A stretch of DNA of 64,000 nucleotides from Laccaria trichodermophora (Eukaryota > Basidiomycota > Agaricomycetes > Agaricales > Hydnangiaceae): positions 682,001 through 746,000 of the forward strand of contig JACTVC010000019.1 of NCBI GenBank assembly GCA_018417955.1, given 5' to 3'. This document shows positions 1 through 11,000 of the stretch, piece after piece. Under the pieces are notes generated by a model. The model had not been told where the DNA came from. It made no database searches and saw nothing but the letters and a program-made list of their open reading frames with translations. Numbering within the stretch: position 1 is the stretch's first letter; every line of letters starts with the position of its first letter. Made by a program: the position numbers and the translations under genes.

Positions 1-420
1 CCTCGTGTCGCGTGTTTTGTCGTCGTCCTCGCGTGTTGTGTCATCGTCGTCGTGTCGTCGTCGCGTCGTCGTCGTCGTGGCGTCGTCCGTCCTGTCGCCG
101 TTGCGCGTCGTTGTTGCCTTTCGTTCTCTTTGGGCGTTGTCGTCACCTCGTTGTCGTCGTGTTGTCGTGTTGTCGTGTTGTCGTGTTGTCCGCGTCGCGC
201 GTCGTTGACACGTCATTGTGTCGTCGTCGTCGTCTCGTCGTCGTCGTTGTGTCGTTGTGTCGTTGTGTCGTTGTGTCGTCGTTGTGTCGTCGTCGTTGTG
301 TCGTCGTTGTGTCGTCGTGTTGTTGTGTCGTCGTGTTGTTGTGTCGTCGTGCCATCCGCGTCGCGTGTCGTGTCGTCGTGGGTCGGTGGGTTGTCGTTGC
401 TGGGGATGGATGTGGTTGAG
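1..420. repeat. GTC/TCG-rich low-complexity tract
   Basis: The stretch is almost entirely variations of gtcgtcgtgt and tcgttgtgtcg. All frames stay open only because CGT/GTC/TCG permutations contain no stop codon; the predicted peptides are Arg/Val/Ser homopolymer-like, so I call no gene. Similar GTC-rich blocks occur inside the transposons at 15,055-15,700, 25,505-26,240 and (inverted) 27,300-28,280. This block probably belongs to the mobile element whose right end is at about 935. Confidence 0.8.
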
Positions 421-540
421 GACAAGCGACGTGGGATCGTTGATGATGGCCAAATGATGCGTCGGCGTTTGCCGATGACCGTTTTAGGAAAGCGGTCAAA
501 CAGTAGGTATGTATAGTACAACGTACTTACTTATATCAAA

Positions 541-625
541 GGCACCTTGGTGCAGCTGGTTTAGCATTGGGTTCCATATGATTCAGATCCTAAGGTTGAG
601 TGTTCAATTCCCCAATGTTGCATTT
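541..625 (+). ncRNA. tRNA-like / SINE-like Pol III segment
   Basis: An A-box-like TGGTGCAGCTGG (548-559) is followed about 40 bp later by a B-box-like GTTCAATTCC (602-611), the spacing of an internal Pol III promoter. The D stem (TGC/GCA) and a wobble-rich anticodon stem around CAT can be drawn. The T stem does not pair and the acceptor stem pairs only in part, so this is not a functional tRNA by eye. An AT-rich tail with TATATA and AATAAT runs follows. A tRNA-derived SINE or tRNA pseudogene is the most likely reading. Confidence 0.45.
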
Positions 626-639
626 TATATATATGTTAT

Positions 640-935
640 ATATTAATAATAATAACAACAGTCTGTTGGAATTCCGTTGGACTTCTGTTGGATTTGTCCA
701 CTCGAATTCCGTTGGCACTGGACTGGGTGCTAGTTTGCTGTTAGTCCATCGGAAGTCTGTCGGAAAAGTCTGACGGACTTTTCAGTCCGACCAAAAATGC
801 TCGGAAAAGCTTTGGACATTCACCGGAAAATTTGCTGCAGTTCAAAGCAGAAAAATATCTGTTCTGCATACCCTCAGTCCGACAGAGTCCAGCCGGAGTC
901 CGCTTGGAAAAGCAGTGGCAGCGTAAAGACCTCTA
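640..935. mobile_element. right end of a hAT-like non-autonomous element
   Basis: The segment is full of short repeats of the type TTCCGTTGGA and AGTCCG(A/T)C, the subterminal-repeat pattern of hAT-like elements. It ends in GCAGCGTAAAGACCTC, which resembles the end of the 1.6-kb element at 14,423-16,022 (CACTGATAAGACCTC). At 936 the sequence changes abruptly to the gypsy integrase, which is cut just after the residues KMSS. The other end, the second TSD copy and the rest of the integrase would lie left of the window. Confidence 0.55.
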
Positions 936-1651
936 TGTGCTAGACATCTTTAATTTTGTCCCAATTAGTTTGTGAAGGTGTCCCCAGAAGATGCTGGTAA
1001 ATAGAACATCCCGATCACTGATAATGTGTTTTGGGAGACCATGTAGTTTGTAGATTTGTTCAAACATTAGCTCTGCTATTTGTCGAGCGGTGTAGGTTAT
1101 CCGACTAGGGATTAAGTGAACCATTGCCGTTAGTAGACAGATTACAACCGTTATGGAATCAAAGCTTCCATCGCGATTTTTTGATTCCGGCAGAGGTCCC
1201 ACAAAGTCTATGCCTATTGCTTCCCAAGGCTGGGTAGGCACCGGCAAGGGGTTCAATAGGCCATAAGGCTTTTGATTGGTAGGTTTACTCCTTTTGCAAG
1301 TCATACAACTTTCACAGAAGGCTTTAGTGTCTGAAACCATGGTTTTCCACCATAGGTGGTCCCTAACATAGTCAAGTGTTTTGCTAGCACCCAGATGAGC
1401 TAATAGTGAGTGCGCTTCAGACAGTACGATTTCACGTGCATTTCTTCCTTGGATCATGATATTCGGAATACAGAGCAGTTTGCGTTCCTGATTCTTGAGG
1501 TACACAAGTCCGTTATCAGCTTGAAAATTTCTGTATTCTCGGGGTTTGTCCAAGATGATTTTAAACAAAGGGTCATCACTAAATTTTCCCTTTAATTCTT
1601 TGAGGAGGTCAATCCCTTCAAGACTTTCAGAGATCACAGTGAGCAATGATG
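936..1651 (-). pseudogene. Ty3/gypsy integrase, truncated
   Basis: The 237-codon ORF shows the integrase zinc-binding module (HSLLAHLG followed by CESCMTC, an H-x3-H / C-x2-C pattern) and the start of the rve catalytic core: first Asp in IGIDFVGPLP, second Asp in ISDRDVLFTS. It stops right after KLKMSST, before the third catalytic acid (Glu), where a hAT-like element end begins at 935. The chromodomain or other C-terminal tail is missing. At the 5' side it joins the RNase H part across the MITE at 1,652-2,675. It is inactive as it stands. Confidence 0.88.
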
Positions 1652-2675
1652 CCCAGTGAAAACCGGCTCTGTTACCAGCCGCAATTATCTGCAGATTCCC
1701 GGCAGATATCGGAGATCGTCGGCAGAGCAGAAAGGTGCAGGTAGAATGGGATTTTGTCCCTTTTGCGGATTTTTTTCCGCAACTGTCTGCCCCTTTTTGA
1801 CGAACTACGGCGTCGATTGTGAATATTTTGGCGGCTACCCCTTCTGGTCTGCTCCCATCTGCGTTTCTCAGTCCTCACTTGTAGGTAGAATTTTTTTGAA
1901 TTGCTTCATATATAATATACAATTTCCTGTGAATATCTGCGAATTTCTGGCTGCTATATACCCAAGACCCCCACGACACGACATCTATCCCTGGAACGGA
2001 ACCTTAACTAATCGCCGTCTCACACCCACTTCCACCCATCCGCTTGTGCACACGTCTGAGAGACAGATGTATCGATGTCGGGGTCGGCATTGTGTTGGCA
2101 TTGTGGATGGGGGAGTAAATAGAAATTTCGAGCTGCTGGGTATTTATCAGACACGCGACACCAAATGGATGCCAAAACGCACTCACAACTTGTCCTTGGC
2201 CATAGAATACTCTGCAGAAGGCGCATATATGCGCCGAAAATGGTCACTTAGACGACATGGTACAAGGACAGGAAGTCACTTACCGAAGTTCTGGTAACGG
2301 ACACACTTCCTTGTACCCAGTGAGACCAGTCATTTGAACTCCGGAGCCTATAGGTTGACAACTCTGTTCACGTACGTTAACGAGAGGAATGCCAGTGGGC
2401 AGAATGGTGCGAAGTGTGAGGAGATGGATTGGGGGAGATGGTGGGGGGGCGGGAAGAAAGAAGGAATAAAGGCAATTTGATAGCGCTCTGAGATATATAG
2501 TCGCGCTCAGCTAGTAGAATTTGGGGAAAGAATTTAGAGTCGAGTCCAGAATGATGTCGTTCAACGGAGCAGGTGCAGAAACGTTGCGGGCCGCAGTGGA
2601 TCATCGCGGATTTCGCGGATTTCAGCCGATATTCGCACATTCTCGTGGAAACTTGCAGAGCCGGTTTTCACTGGG
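1652..2675. mobile_element. 1-kb MITE with 20-bp perfect TIRs and 7-bp TSD
   Basis: CCCAGTGAAAACCGGCTCTG at 1,652-1,671 is the exact inverse complement of 2,656-2,675. The element is flanked by a direct repeat AATGATG (1,645-1,651 and 2,676-2,682). Removing it restores the pol frame between RNase H and integrase. Inside are short repeats of GCGGAT(A/T)TTC and GCAGAT type near both ends; no transposase is recognisable. The 7-bp TSD (8 with one mismatch) and the CAGTG within the TIR suggest a hAT- or P-like mobiliser, but the superfamily is not settled. Confidence 0.88.
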
Positions 2676-4005
2676 AATGATGGGTGATCTCTTGGCGTGT
2701 TTTCCACGTTAGCCATGGGATCGATCTCGATTGAGGGCTGATGATCTGTGTTTGATCCAGGTAGAGTTGCACTATTCTTAGCGCGTGCGGGAATTCTGAT
2801 TTTGAGTTTCCCAGCGTTGACAGTGGGCGTTGTCTTTGTATTCCCACTTCCGCCCTCCTTTCGTTCTGCAGGGGGCTTCAGAACGAAATGGTCTTTCATC
2901 CTGGCTGCAAATTCCTTTGCCATTTCAGGCCTCCCAGTTTCAGCACCTGGAACAACTTTGCGGGGACAGCGAAGGACGGCGACCTGGGCTTCCATACCAG
3001 CCAAGACAGGCGTGGTAGTTTCCACGAGGTCTGTTTGATCCTTGTTCACAACGTCGAAGTAAGTGTACTCACTTCGTGCACGAGTTGTGCCAGCACTGTC
3101 AGCTGAGTATATCCGGGACAGTGCATCAGCCACGACGTTCTCCGACCTGGGAACGTATTCGACGTCGAAATCAAACTCGCCAATTTTTTCAATCCAGCGA
3201 GCTTGTCGACCAGACAGGTTTTTCTGGTTCAGTAAGTGAACCAGCCCCTTATGGTCCGTAATCCATTTAAACCTGACGCCTTGCAGGACGTCACGGTGCC
3301 GTAGCATCGTTTCCACCCCAGCAAGCATCTCGATTTCATGAACGGGGTAATTTTGCTGTGCTGAGTTCAATTTGGCTGAATAGAAAGCCGCTATCTTTGC
3401 AGACTTCCAATCCCTTCCCTGGCTGACGACACCAGCAACACCAGTGGCGCAACCGTCGGTTACCATCCATACTGGCGGAGCACTTTCAGCATAGTCTAAT
3501 GGAATGTGATGGTGGTTGTGCACCGCTTGGACCAGTGCTTTAACGTCCTCGAAAGCGCGCTGTTCTGTGAAGCTCCAGCGGAAAGGGACCGTGTCCCTGG
3601 TGAGTCCGTGCAGCACTCCCATGGGGATCCTGACGTTAGGAATATCCTCTGCAAGGTACCCAACCGATCCCAAGAATCCACGAAGGAGGTCGTGGTTAGT
3701 GGGTGTCTTCCAGTTCAACACACAGTCGACTTTGTAGGGGTCCATCTGGATCCCATCATCTGTAATTACACACCCAAGGATTTGCAATTCCGGACAGAGG
3801 AAATGCAGTTTCTTCTCACTGAGATACAATTTTTCACGGGTGAGTACGTCAATTATTATTTTAACGTGTTTAACGTGATCTGTAACTGCGTCTGAATAGA
3901 CAATAATATCGTCTAGATAAACATCCATAAATCTGCCTATATAAGGCGAGAATAAATGGTTCATAAGTGCCTGGTAGGTGGCAGGCGCATTACAGTCGCC
4001 TGTTG
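2676..4005 (-). pseudogene. Ty3/gypsy RT (C-terminal half) and RNase H
   Basis: This part of pol contains the RT active site YLDD (in FMDVYLDDIIVYSD), the connection, and a Ty3-type RNase H with VTDGCATGVAG, YSAKLNSAQQNYPVHEIEMLA, and an ITDHKGLVHL block, followed by the usual NVVADALSR. A linker continues to the MITE insertion at 2,675. A single-base deletion near 4,000 puts it in a different frame from the RT N-terminal half. It belongs to the same element as the integrase. Confidence 0.88.
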
Positions 4006-4690
4006 AAGGACGTGACTAACCATGTTTCTGTCAGGCGTGATCACGGCAGTTCGGTGTACATGGGTGGGATCGATGCGGATTTGTTCATACGCATCTTTGC
4101 CATCCATCATTGAGCGGAAACGATGTCGAGCCATTCGTCGCAATATGCCTTCAGGGTCTGGCAACGGCAATGTCATTTTGTGAGTGTTTTCATTGCGTGC
4201 TCTTAGATCAAACACTGTTCTCAATAGTGCAGGCTCCCCAGGCTTTCGGGTTTTTACAATCAAAAGCATGGGGATTGTATTAGAGGCATTCGTGACCTCC
4301 CAGCGTCCAGTACACAGGTAAGCATCACACTTTTCAGCCCATTGTGAGTGCAGGGCCTCAGGGCATCGTGAAGGATGCCACTGATAGACTTTGTTCTTGT
4401 CGATCAGGGGGATCGTATGATTTATCACCCTTAAGGGTGGTAATTGGGTTTCATTCGCCGTTTTGCACAATGGCTTGGCGTGTTCTCGAAGAAGGCGGCG
4501 GGTTGGCTCCAAACCATCCTCTTCCAGAGAAACAGCGCGTGATGACATATCCGCCACAGCCGAGCCAAGGATGGGCTTTGTGTCGTCACACCCAATGACC
4601 ACATGTGGTGGATTGAGGCCAACACAAACTTGGTGTTGGTACATCCAGGGTGTTCCTAAGATGACGTCGTAGTTTGACAGGTTTATTATA
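4006..4690 (-). pseudogene. Ty3/gypsy RT, N-terminal half
   Basis: The ORF carries the start of RT: the fingers segment with LRTVFDLRARNENT, PLPDPEGILRRMARHRFRS, the first catalytic Asp in MMDGKDAYEQIRID, and TPDRNMVSHVLQQ. The next bases should continue to the YLDD block but the frame is lost by one base at about 4,000. Upstream, an in-frame TGA at about 4,697 separates it from the protease. Both lesions mark an inactive copy. Confidence 0.85.
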
Positions 4691-5109
4691 TCGAGGTATC
4701 ATTCCTCGGATATATTTTGATACTCAAATCTGACTTTAGCACCTGAGTTTATTTTAGATCTAGAGCCCTGAACTGCGAGCTGTAGACCTAGCGGTATGTC
4801 CAATTTTACTCGCTTTACTTCTATCTGATCAGCCATTGTGGAAGACAGAAAGTCTCCCAACGATCCGGAGTCCAACAGAGCACGAGCGGGATGACCATCA
4901 ATTTTTACCGTCACTACGACAGGCCGCGGGACTTTATGAGCTGAGTCCTTTGTGGCAGCAGCGTTTTGTTGCACGGCTGGATAGGTACCACGGGGTACTT
5001 GAACACCGTATATTGCCAGGTCCGTCTTGTTTTCTGATGGAACACAGGCTGGCTCCTTGTGCATGTGTGTATCACAATCACACAAGATCTTTGGTGGAGT
5101 TTTACCCAC
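4691..5109 (-). pseudogene. retroviral-type aspartic protease domain of the gypsy element
   Basis: The 136-residue ORF contains the protease active-site segment ALLDSGSLGDF. The usual D-T/S-G triad is therefore present as DSG. It is preceded by VQVPRGTYPAVQQNAA and PVVVTVKIDG, which I recognise from agaricomycete Ty3/gypsy polyproteins. The ORF ends at a TGA just before the protease-RT linker, so gag-pro and RT are no longer in one frame. A retropepsin-like fold and cleavage of the polyprotein are inferred from the family. Confidence 0.8.
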
Positions 5110-5590
5110 AGCGGTGCTACTTCCTCCACCTGAGTCATCATCAGGTTTTCAGCCTGAGTGCCTAGTAGGTGGGGGATCCAGTTGTACAAAGAACTCAAGG
5201 AGTTCTGCTAACCTGTCTTCATACCAGGCTGCTATATCAAACTGCGGGCTCTCAGCAAGGAACCTGGGCAAACGAACCCACGAGTCCCAGCGTGTGTCCT
5301 GAATGATGAACAAGTCATCATCGAAGGCGTCGAGGTAGACATAAAATCTACACGACAAGCGTACGTCGGGGAAGTCCTTGTCAAATCAATAAGGTGCGCC
5401 ATTTATTAAGTGGCGTGCAATTTCCTGTTCTAATACCTCTCCCATTACTAGTTGAGGGACATCATTCTCCCATCGTCGGGTTGAATAACCACTACGTAGG
5501 GAGCATCTGTGCACGTACCAGTGGGCAGGTGCGAAGTCATGTCTTCGTACCCACTAGTGGGAACCACTATTTATGATATACACAAGGTAA
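5110..5590 (-). pseudogene. gag C-terminal region, third repeat module (degenerate)
   Basis: Readable fragments, broken by several stops, include APYVVVIQPDDGRMMSL, RFYVYLDAFDDDLFIIQDT and ESPQFDIAAWY. They line up with two earlier stretches of the same element (16,755-16,480 and 16,480-7,270). This makes three tandem copies of a roughly 100-residue module in the protein between the gag core and the protease. No enzymatic motif is visible. The 5' boundary near 5,590 is where an AT-rich insertion begins. Confidence 0.55.
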
Positions 5591-6970
5591 GTGCCAGCAG
5601 AGCTATGTGATTGTGGCCACACTCTTTTATGAAAGACATTTCATTCATTTACCTTGTGTCTTTCTTTCTCATAAAGCCTCTGATGTTTTTCATTATGTAT
5701 CTTCATTACTTTCATTGCAATTTTCATTGTGGATCTCAGGGAATTTCATTGTGATTTTCATTGTTCATCTCAGGGAATTTCATTGCAATTTTCATTGTTT
5801 ATCTTAGAGAATTTCATTGTGATTTTCATTGCATCTCAGGAAATTTCATTGCTCATCTGAGGGAATTTCATTGCAGATCTTAGGCAATTTCATTGTGATT
5901 TTCATTGTTCATCTCAGGGAATTTCATTGCGATTTTCATTGCTCTTCTCAGGGAAAATTAATTGTGATTTTCATTGTGGATCTCAGGGAATTTCATTAGG
6001 ATATTTCATTGTGCATTTATTGAATATTTCATTACTGCATTCAGGGTTTAGGGTGCACTTCCAAATATGGAAACATACATAAAAATAGCTGGAAAAATAT
6101 TCTTTGCTTTTATTTTTTAATTCTCTTGGTGGGTATTTCATTTCTGACCACTTGCATTTTTCATTCCTTAGCCACTTTCCTCCCCTACATGTCAGCATCC
6201 ATTTAATGGGTTGGGAGGGTGGTCACATGACCAACTTCCTGAAATGGTCAAAAAATCAAAGTTGTAGCCCTGTACCATAGCTTCCTGAATCAGTTTGAAT
6301 TATGTTCTGAAGTGCCTCCATTGTGGAGATATGATCTAAAAGATTTTTCTCAATGCTGCATTTTTTTTTGTTTTTTTGCATTTTTCTCCATGAAAACAAA
6401 GGCAAACAACATGATTTTGAGACATTTAGAAAGCTAAAAGAAAAGGCCACAATTATTGTATTGTGGGAAAATTGACCGAAAAAGGAAGGTGCATGCTCTG
6501 AAAAGGACATTGACAGTAATAGACTACAAAAGAGCACTGATAGACTACAAAAGTCAGATACAGACTACAAAGTTAACTAAAACACCACAAAAGACTACAA
6601 AAGTTGGACTTAGAATACAACATTTTAACAGCCTACACAAGACTACAAAAAAGTCAGACATAGACTACAAAATTTATTGATTGAGACTACAAAAATTTGT
6701 AGGATGCAGTTTTAGGACTACAAAATTTGGTAGTGTTGCTTTTTGAGACTACAAGCATTTGTACAGTCTGCACTTTCAGACTGCAAAAGGTTGTAGTGTC
6801 TGCTTTTTGGGACTACAAAAATGCAGTTTTAAGACTACAAAAGTTTGTAGTGTCTGCTTTCTGGGACTACAAATGTTTGTATGGTCCACTTTTTAGGGTT
6901 ACAAAAGTGTCTGTGTTGGACTACCAAAGTTTGTAGGCTGCTTTTCTGTTATACCTGTAGTGTCCCTGCA
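5591..6970. repeat. repeat-rich insertion splitting the gypsy gag
   Basis: The segment separates two parts of the gypsy gag. From about 5,690 to 6,000 it is a minisatellite of units like GGGAATTTCATTG(C/T)(G/A)ATTTTCATTG with a CATCTCA spacer. From about 6,520 to 6,950 the motif GACTACAAAAG recurs more than a dozen times at irregular spacing, with the inverse TTTGTAG towards the right. The right edge is compatible with a hAT-like terminus (GTAGTGTCCCTG, ending about 6,968). I could not find a matching left terminus or a TSD. No coding region is supported. Confidence 0.5.
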
Positions 6971-7336
6971 TATGTATAGGTCCATAGGGATTTGGCTGGT
7001 CTCAATAATCAGCCACAATCTGGCTGGGTTTTCGCCTTCAGAGTCAAAGTCCGAATCAGTACCTGACTGAAGACCAGGCATTTCATCACCGTCATCGTCA
7101 GAGTCACTCCCTGGGTGTAAGGCAGGTAAATCCTCTTCCTCATTAGCTGGATCACCATCTTCAAATAGAGAAAGCACCCATAGGCGATCGAAGATTGAGA
7201 AGTCAAGATCTAAGTTGTCTTCGAAGACATCCTGTGAAGACTTAGGCCAATGCTTGGAGTGGTACCAATTCCCCAGGTCAAAGTGGGGGTTAGCGAGAGT
7301 GTCCTCATCTATGGTAAGAGGCTTGTCAAAGTCCTC
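6971..7336 (-). pseudogene. gag C-terminal module 2 (distal part) and acidic linker
   Basis: This continues the gag reading frame from 16,335 after the LTR element is skipped: LTIDEDTLANPHFDLGNWY, then an acidic stretch rich in DSDDDGDE, then PARLWLIIETSQIPMDLYI. The frame runs straight through when one copy of the ATCGT target duplication is removed. It is interrupted at about 6,970 by the repeat-rich insertion. Confidence 0.65.
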
Positions 7337-7341
7337 ATCGT

Positions 7342-7892
7342 TGTGGGAACCTGTTCGAGGTGAGACGTTAATTACGTGGCTCGAATAGCAACAACGAGGT
7401 GTATCTGGTGAGCTTGTTGTGATAAAGTTAACACAATGGTGTGAAGACCTCTGACGAGGGTCTGATCTGAGTCTTAAGAGTCAATCTCAATACGCAAGTA
7501 GCTACTGATGCTCTGGAAAGCCACAAGCGTAGACGTACTCTCCTTTCCCGGAATGCCGCAGAAAGGTGCAGAGAGATCTTCTACAGAAGATTGAAGGGAA
7601 ACAAGAAGTATTCAGCTTTAGGAGAGTCACGGGCTCTCCACAGTAAGTCACTATGCTACTGACCTCTAATACTATATCCCTGCCACACAAGTAGTCGAGT
7701 CGTGAGTACGATGCTCGAAGGCTGCAAGCCGTTGAAGGAATGATGGTAAGAAAGATAGATTGCTAAACGTGTGACTGAGGGAATTGTATGTAAGTGTGAC
7801 TACTGTGACTAAGTGACGAGAGAAGCAGCGTAGAATCGGAAATAATAGTAACAGAGGGATGGAGGAGTCATTCAGTAATCCTACCCATTACA
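7342..7892 (-). repeat. 3' LTR (element orientation)
   Basis: The 551-bp repeat is almost identical to the split copy at 14,171-14,422 plus 16,031-16,329 (252 + 299 = 551 bp). It has TG...CA ends. The neighbouring internal sequence carries the polypurine tract, which identifies this copy as the 3' LTR of the minus-strand element. Confidence 0.92.
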
Positions 7893-7908
7893 GAGCCCCC
7901 CTATTTCC
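7893..7908 (-). promoter_or_regulatory. polypurine tract of the LTR element
   Basis: On the minus strand the bases directly before the LTR read GGAAATAGGGGGGCTC, a purine run ending at the LTR boundary. This is the position and composition expected for the plus-strand DNA primer used in reverse transcription. Confidence 0.7.
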
Positions 7909-8044
7909 GATTTGACATGGTCTGTATCCCTCAGGCAGTCCAATACCTGCGAGACAATTTTCGTTCCAATCCACTGATATCCCTTGGATATCCCAGGGGT
8001 CCTGAATTTCGCTGAACCTTGAAATATTTCCTTTATTAGTCCTT

Positions 8045-11000
8045 TTAACATGCTGTCCATACAGGAGTCCCATTCTCCTGTCCAAAAGTAGCATCCATCA
8101 TCCGAGATGTCCCCTGAAGCCTGGTATAAGGATCGGTCTCTCTCACTGTTGCTCCGAATGCAGCCAAAGAGTACATCAATCTCCTGTGGAGACATTTCAT
8201 CTGTGTACAGAAAAATCGGGTGTCCATTGTCTGAATCAAAGTTTCCCCGTCCCACTTGCGTCCTAACCAAGCTACTGGGCCCCCCATGCCTACTAAAATT
8301 CTAGCATGCGGTCGGCGAATAATGTCATTGACTCGACTTGTGTAGTAAGCTTGCAATGTGCCTTGCGCTGTGTAGGTAAACAGCGCTTCAACTGCAGACG
8401 TCGGTTTCCCTACCACCCAATCAGTATCAGGGACTTCTTTGGGTTTGAATCTCCCAAAATCCTCCACCTCAGTGACGCCGATGCTGAAAGGTAAACCATG
8501 ACAGACTGCTTCCAGTAAAATAGCCGACATTGTAGGAGTTTCCCTGGAGCAAGCAGCCCAAAAGGGTAATGGTGCCTGTGCTCGGACGTCTGGTAGAAGA
8601 AGGTGGCAGCCGACTTCAAGATAGTCAGTATTCCACATCAAGGGCTTTTTGCTCGCCCATGGACTGGCTGGGCTACGATATTGACTAGCAAGGTTTCGTA
8701 ATGTTTCGATGAAGAACACCCGGTGGCTGGCCATTGTGTTGGCAGGGCACGGGTGGATATGCTGGGGTGAAGCAGACCGACGATGAGAATTCTTGTTGCC
8801 TGAACTCCGAGAGTGATGTGAGGATGTGCTAAAGCCAGTATGGCTCAACGAAGTAGGCATGGCCTGTACCCAATGGGAAGCCACAGTTATAGGCGACGTC
8901 AACCAGGGGATCAATAATTGAGGGCGTGAGGGGGAGACCCGCTGAGGGCGAGGCAAAGTGGCCAAGGTAATACGACCCCATTTGTCCAAGTCGAACTGGC
9001 GTTTACCCATTGGGGTGTGAACGCTTTTGAACAGCTCACGGATCTCCCCATCGCCCCGCTGCGCTTCCACACTGACTCCTGACCCTAAGACTCCAGCTTT
9101 CTGGCTGTCGCTGGCATCCATCCATCGAGGCTTCCAGTGCCAAATGGTCTGGTAAGTGTCGCAATCGTCGACTTCTATAGAAATGTGATACTTGTCAGTG
9201 TAATCGTGAATGAGTAATGAATCCGTTGACAAGCGAGCGGACCAGCCTTCAAAATCGCAGATGTAAACCACTGCGTTGGAAGGCATATGATCCGAATGGG
9301 CTGGTGAGGCTACATGATCGGGGGCGCGTCGCAATTGCAAAAATTCGTCGTAACGCCTGATTGTCTCGATGTCGTTGTGGAAATCCAGCATCTCCTCTCC
9401 ATAGACCTCAGTCTTGTCTAAAGAGCTGCAAGCGTCGTGGTAAGCTTGAAGGATGGATGGAGATAGCCGTGCAGAGCAAGGGTGATCGTCGATATCCTCT
9501 TGCCAGAAGTAGAAGTCGTGAGTTGGGAGCTCGACAGTTGAATCATAAACGAGGGGAAGAAAAAGGAAGAAAGAAACGGAAGAGAAAGGAAAAAAGGAAC
9601 GCAAGGTGTTGTCATTCAAAGTCCTGCAATGCTGAATGACGTCAATCAAAATGGATCTTTCCACAGGGGCATCCCGATGCGTAATGGACGAGGACCACCA
9701 ATTCAGATACCCCAGATAATCCTTAGCGTCTTCTACAGCTGTGCTGGCCGAATGAGCAGAATCCCAACCCGAAGAGAGCCTTAAAAGGCAATTGAATTTC
9801 GCTGGATGCTCAGTTCCTAGAACAAAAGGCAGATTGGATATGATAGAGTTGGTGCATAACCACAGCTTCGTAAGGCCATCCTCCACCGGAAGTCTCAAAT
9901 CTGCATCAAAGTAAAATTTTCCATCACTGCACACTCCTGGGGCGTTACCCTCGCTAAAATACCAAGGGACATCAGATTGGTACCCTCCTTCGTTTGGACC
10001 GTCTCCTCCACCTCCTCCTCCCATAGGAAAAGAAGGTCGATTACGACAGGATGGATCTCTACTCGGAGGATTACTATCATGGCAAGGTTGATTATCACTG
10101 TCTCTATCGTTGTCATCGTCCAAATCTCCATCCGGCTGGTGTCTCCGTTCACCTCTTCTCTCTGGAAACCGTTGTCCTGAAGAACCTCTTTCCAAGTGGC
10201 TTTCGTGGATTCGATGATACCAGTGGCTATCACATGGACTAGACACTCCTGCACTGGTCTGAGCCGTCGCTTGATAGTTCGCTGAGGTTGGGGGTAAGTG
10301 AGCTACATTATCATTTTGTTCTATGTTATTCATATGCAGTGGAAGCTCCCTTCCTCCGAAGGGGTTAGAAGCGCTCGGCTGAATAGGTCTCTGGAAATTC
10401 CACAAGTTCTTAACCCTTGTACTCGATATATTCTCGAAAGCGGGCGTTTGTGGTACTAATATGTTTTTCTGCGCTGACGTTTCCGAGGAAGACAAAGGTG
10501 TTCCCGGCTTCACGAAGAATTGAGAGCTAGATTCGAAAGGGGTTCCATACCCAACGTTCATAATGCGCGGAGAGGTAAGGGGACTCGTAAAGTCATCTGA
10601 AATTCCCCTCTTGCCATTATCTCTCTTGAATGTAGCCCCTCCTTGATTATCCGGAATATATTCTTGTTCTGGAATAGTGGGTAATGTATTCAAAGTTGAA
10701 TCTTGTATGTTGACCGGTAAAGGAATTGTTGAACTCCATAACGTGCCATCTCTCATACGAAAATCCTTATCTTCTTCTCCTTCAATCGCTTCGTAGACTC
10801 CAATATCCGTGGATATGGGGGACATAGGTGTTTCTTGATCCTCTCCTACAATAGGCCCTCTGTATTCGTCCGACTTTATCGACGATGCCTGATTATTCTC
10901 GGTCGGTGATGTCGTGGACATCTCAACAGGATCTAGGGCCTGAAGGATTGACTGCGACAAGGTTGGAGTGGCCGGAAACCATGTGGAATGGCTGAAGCAC

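Noticed and set aside
5..516. Overlapping ORFs of 60-154 codons on both strands
   Set aside because: All arise from GTC/TCG repeats that cannot make stop codons; peptides are Arg/Val/Ser runs without domain character.
541..625. Functional tRNA-Met(CAT) gene
   Set aside because: The T stem does not pair, the acceptor stem has two mismatches and the anticodon loop is 8 nt; kept only as a SINE-like remnant.
5690..6000. Possible CRISPR-like array (regular TTTCATTG repeats)
   Set aside because: Eukaryotic context, degenerate AT-rich units and no unique spacers; it is a minisatellite.
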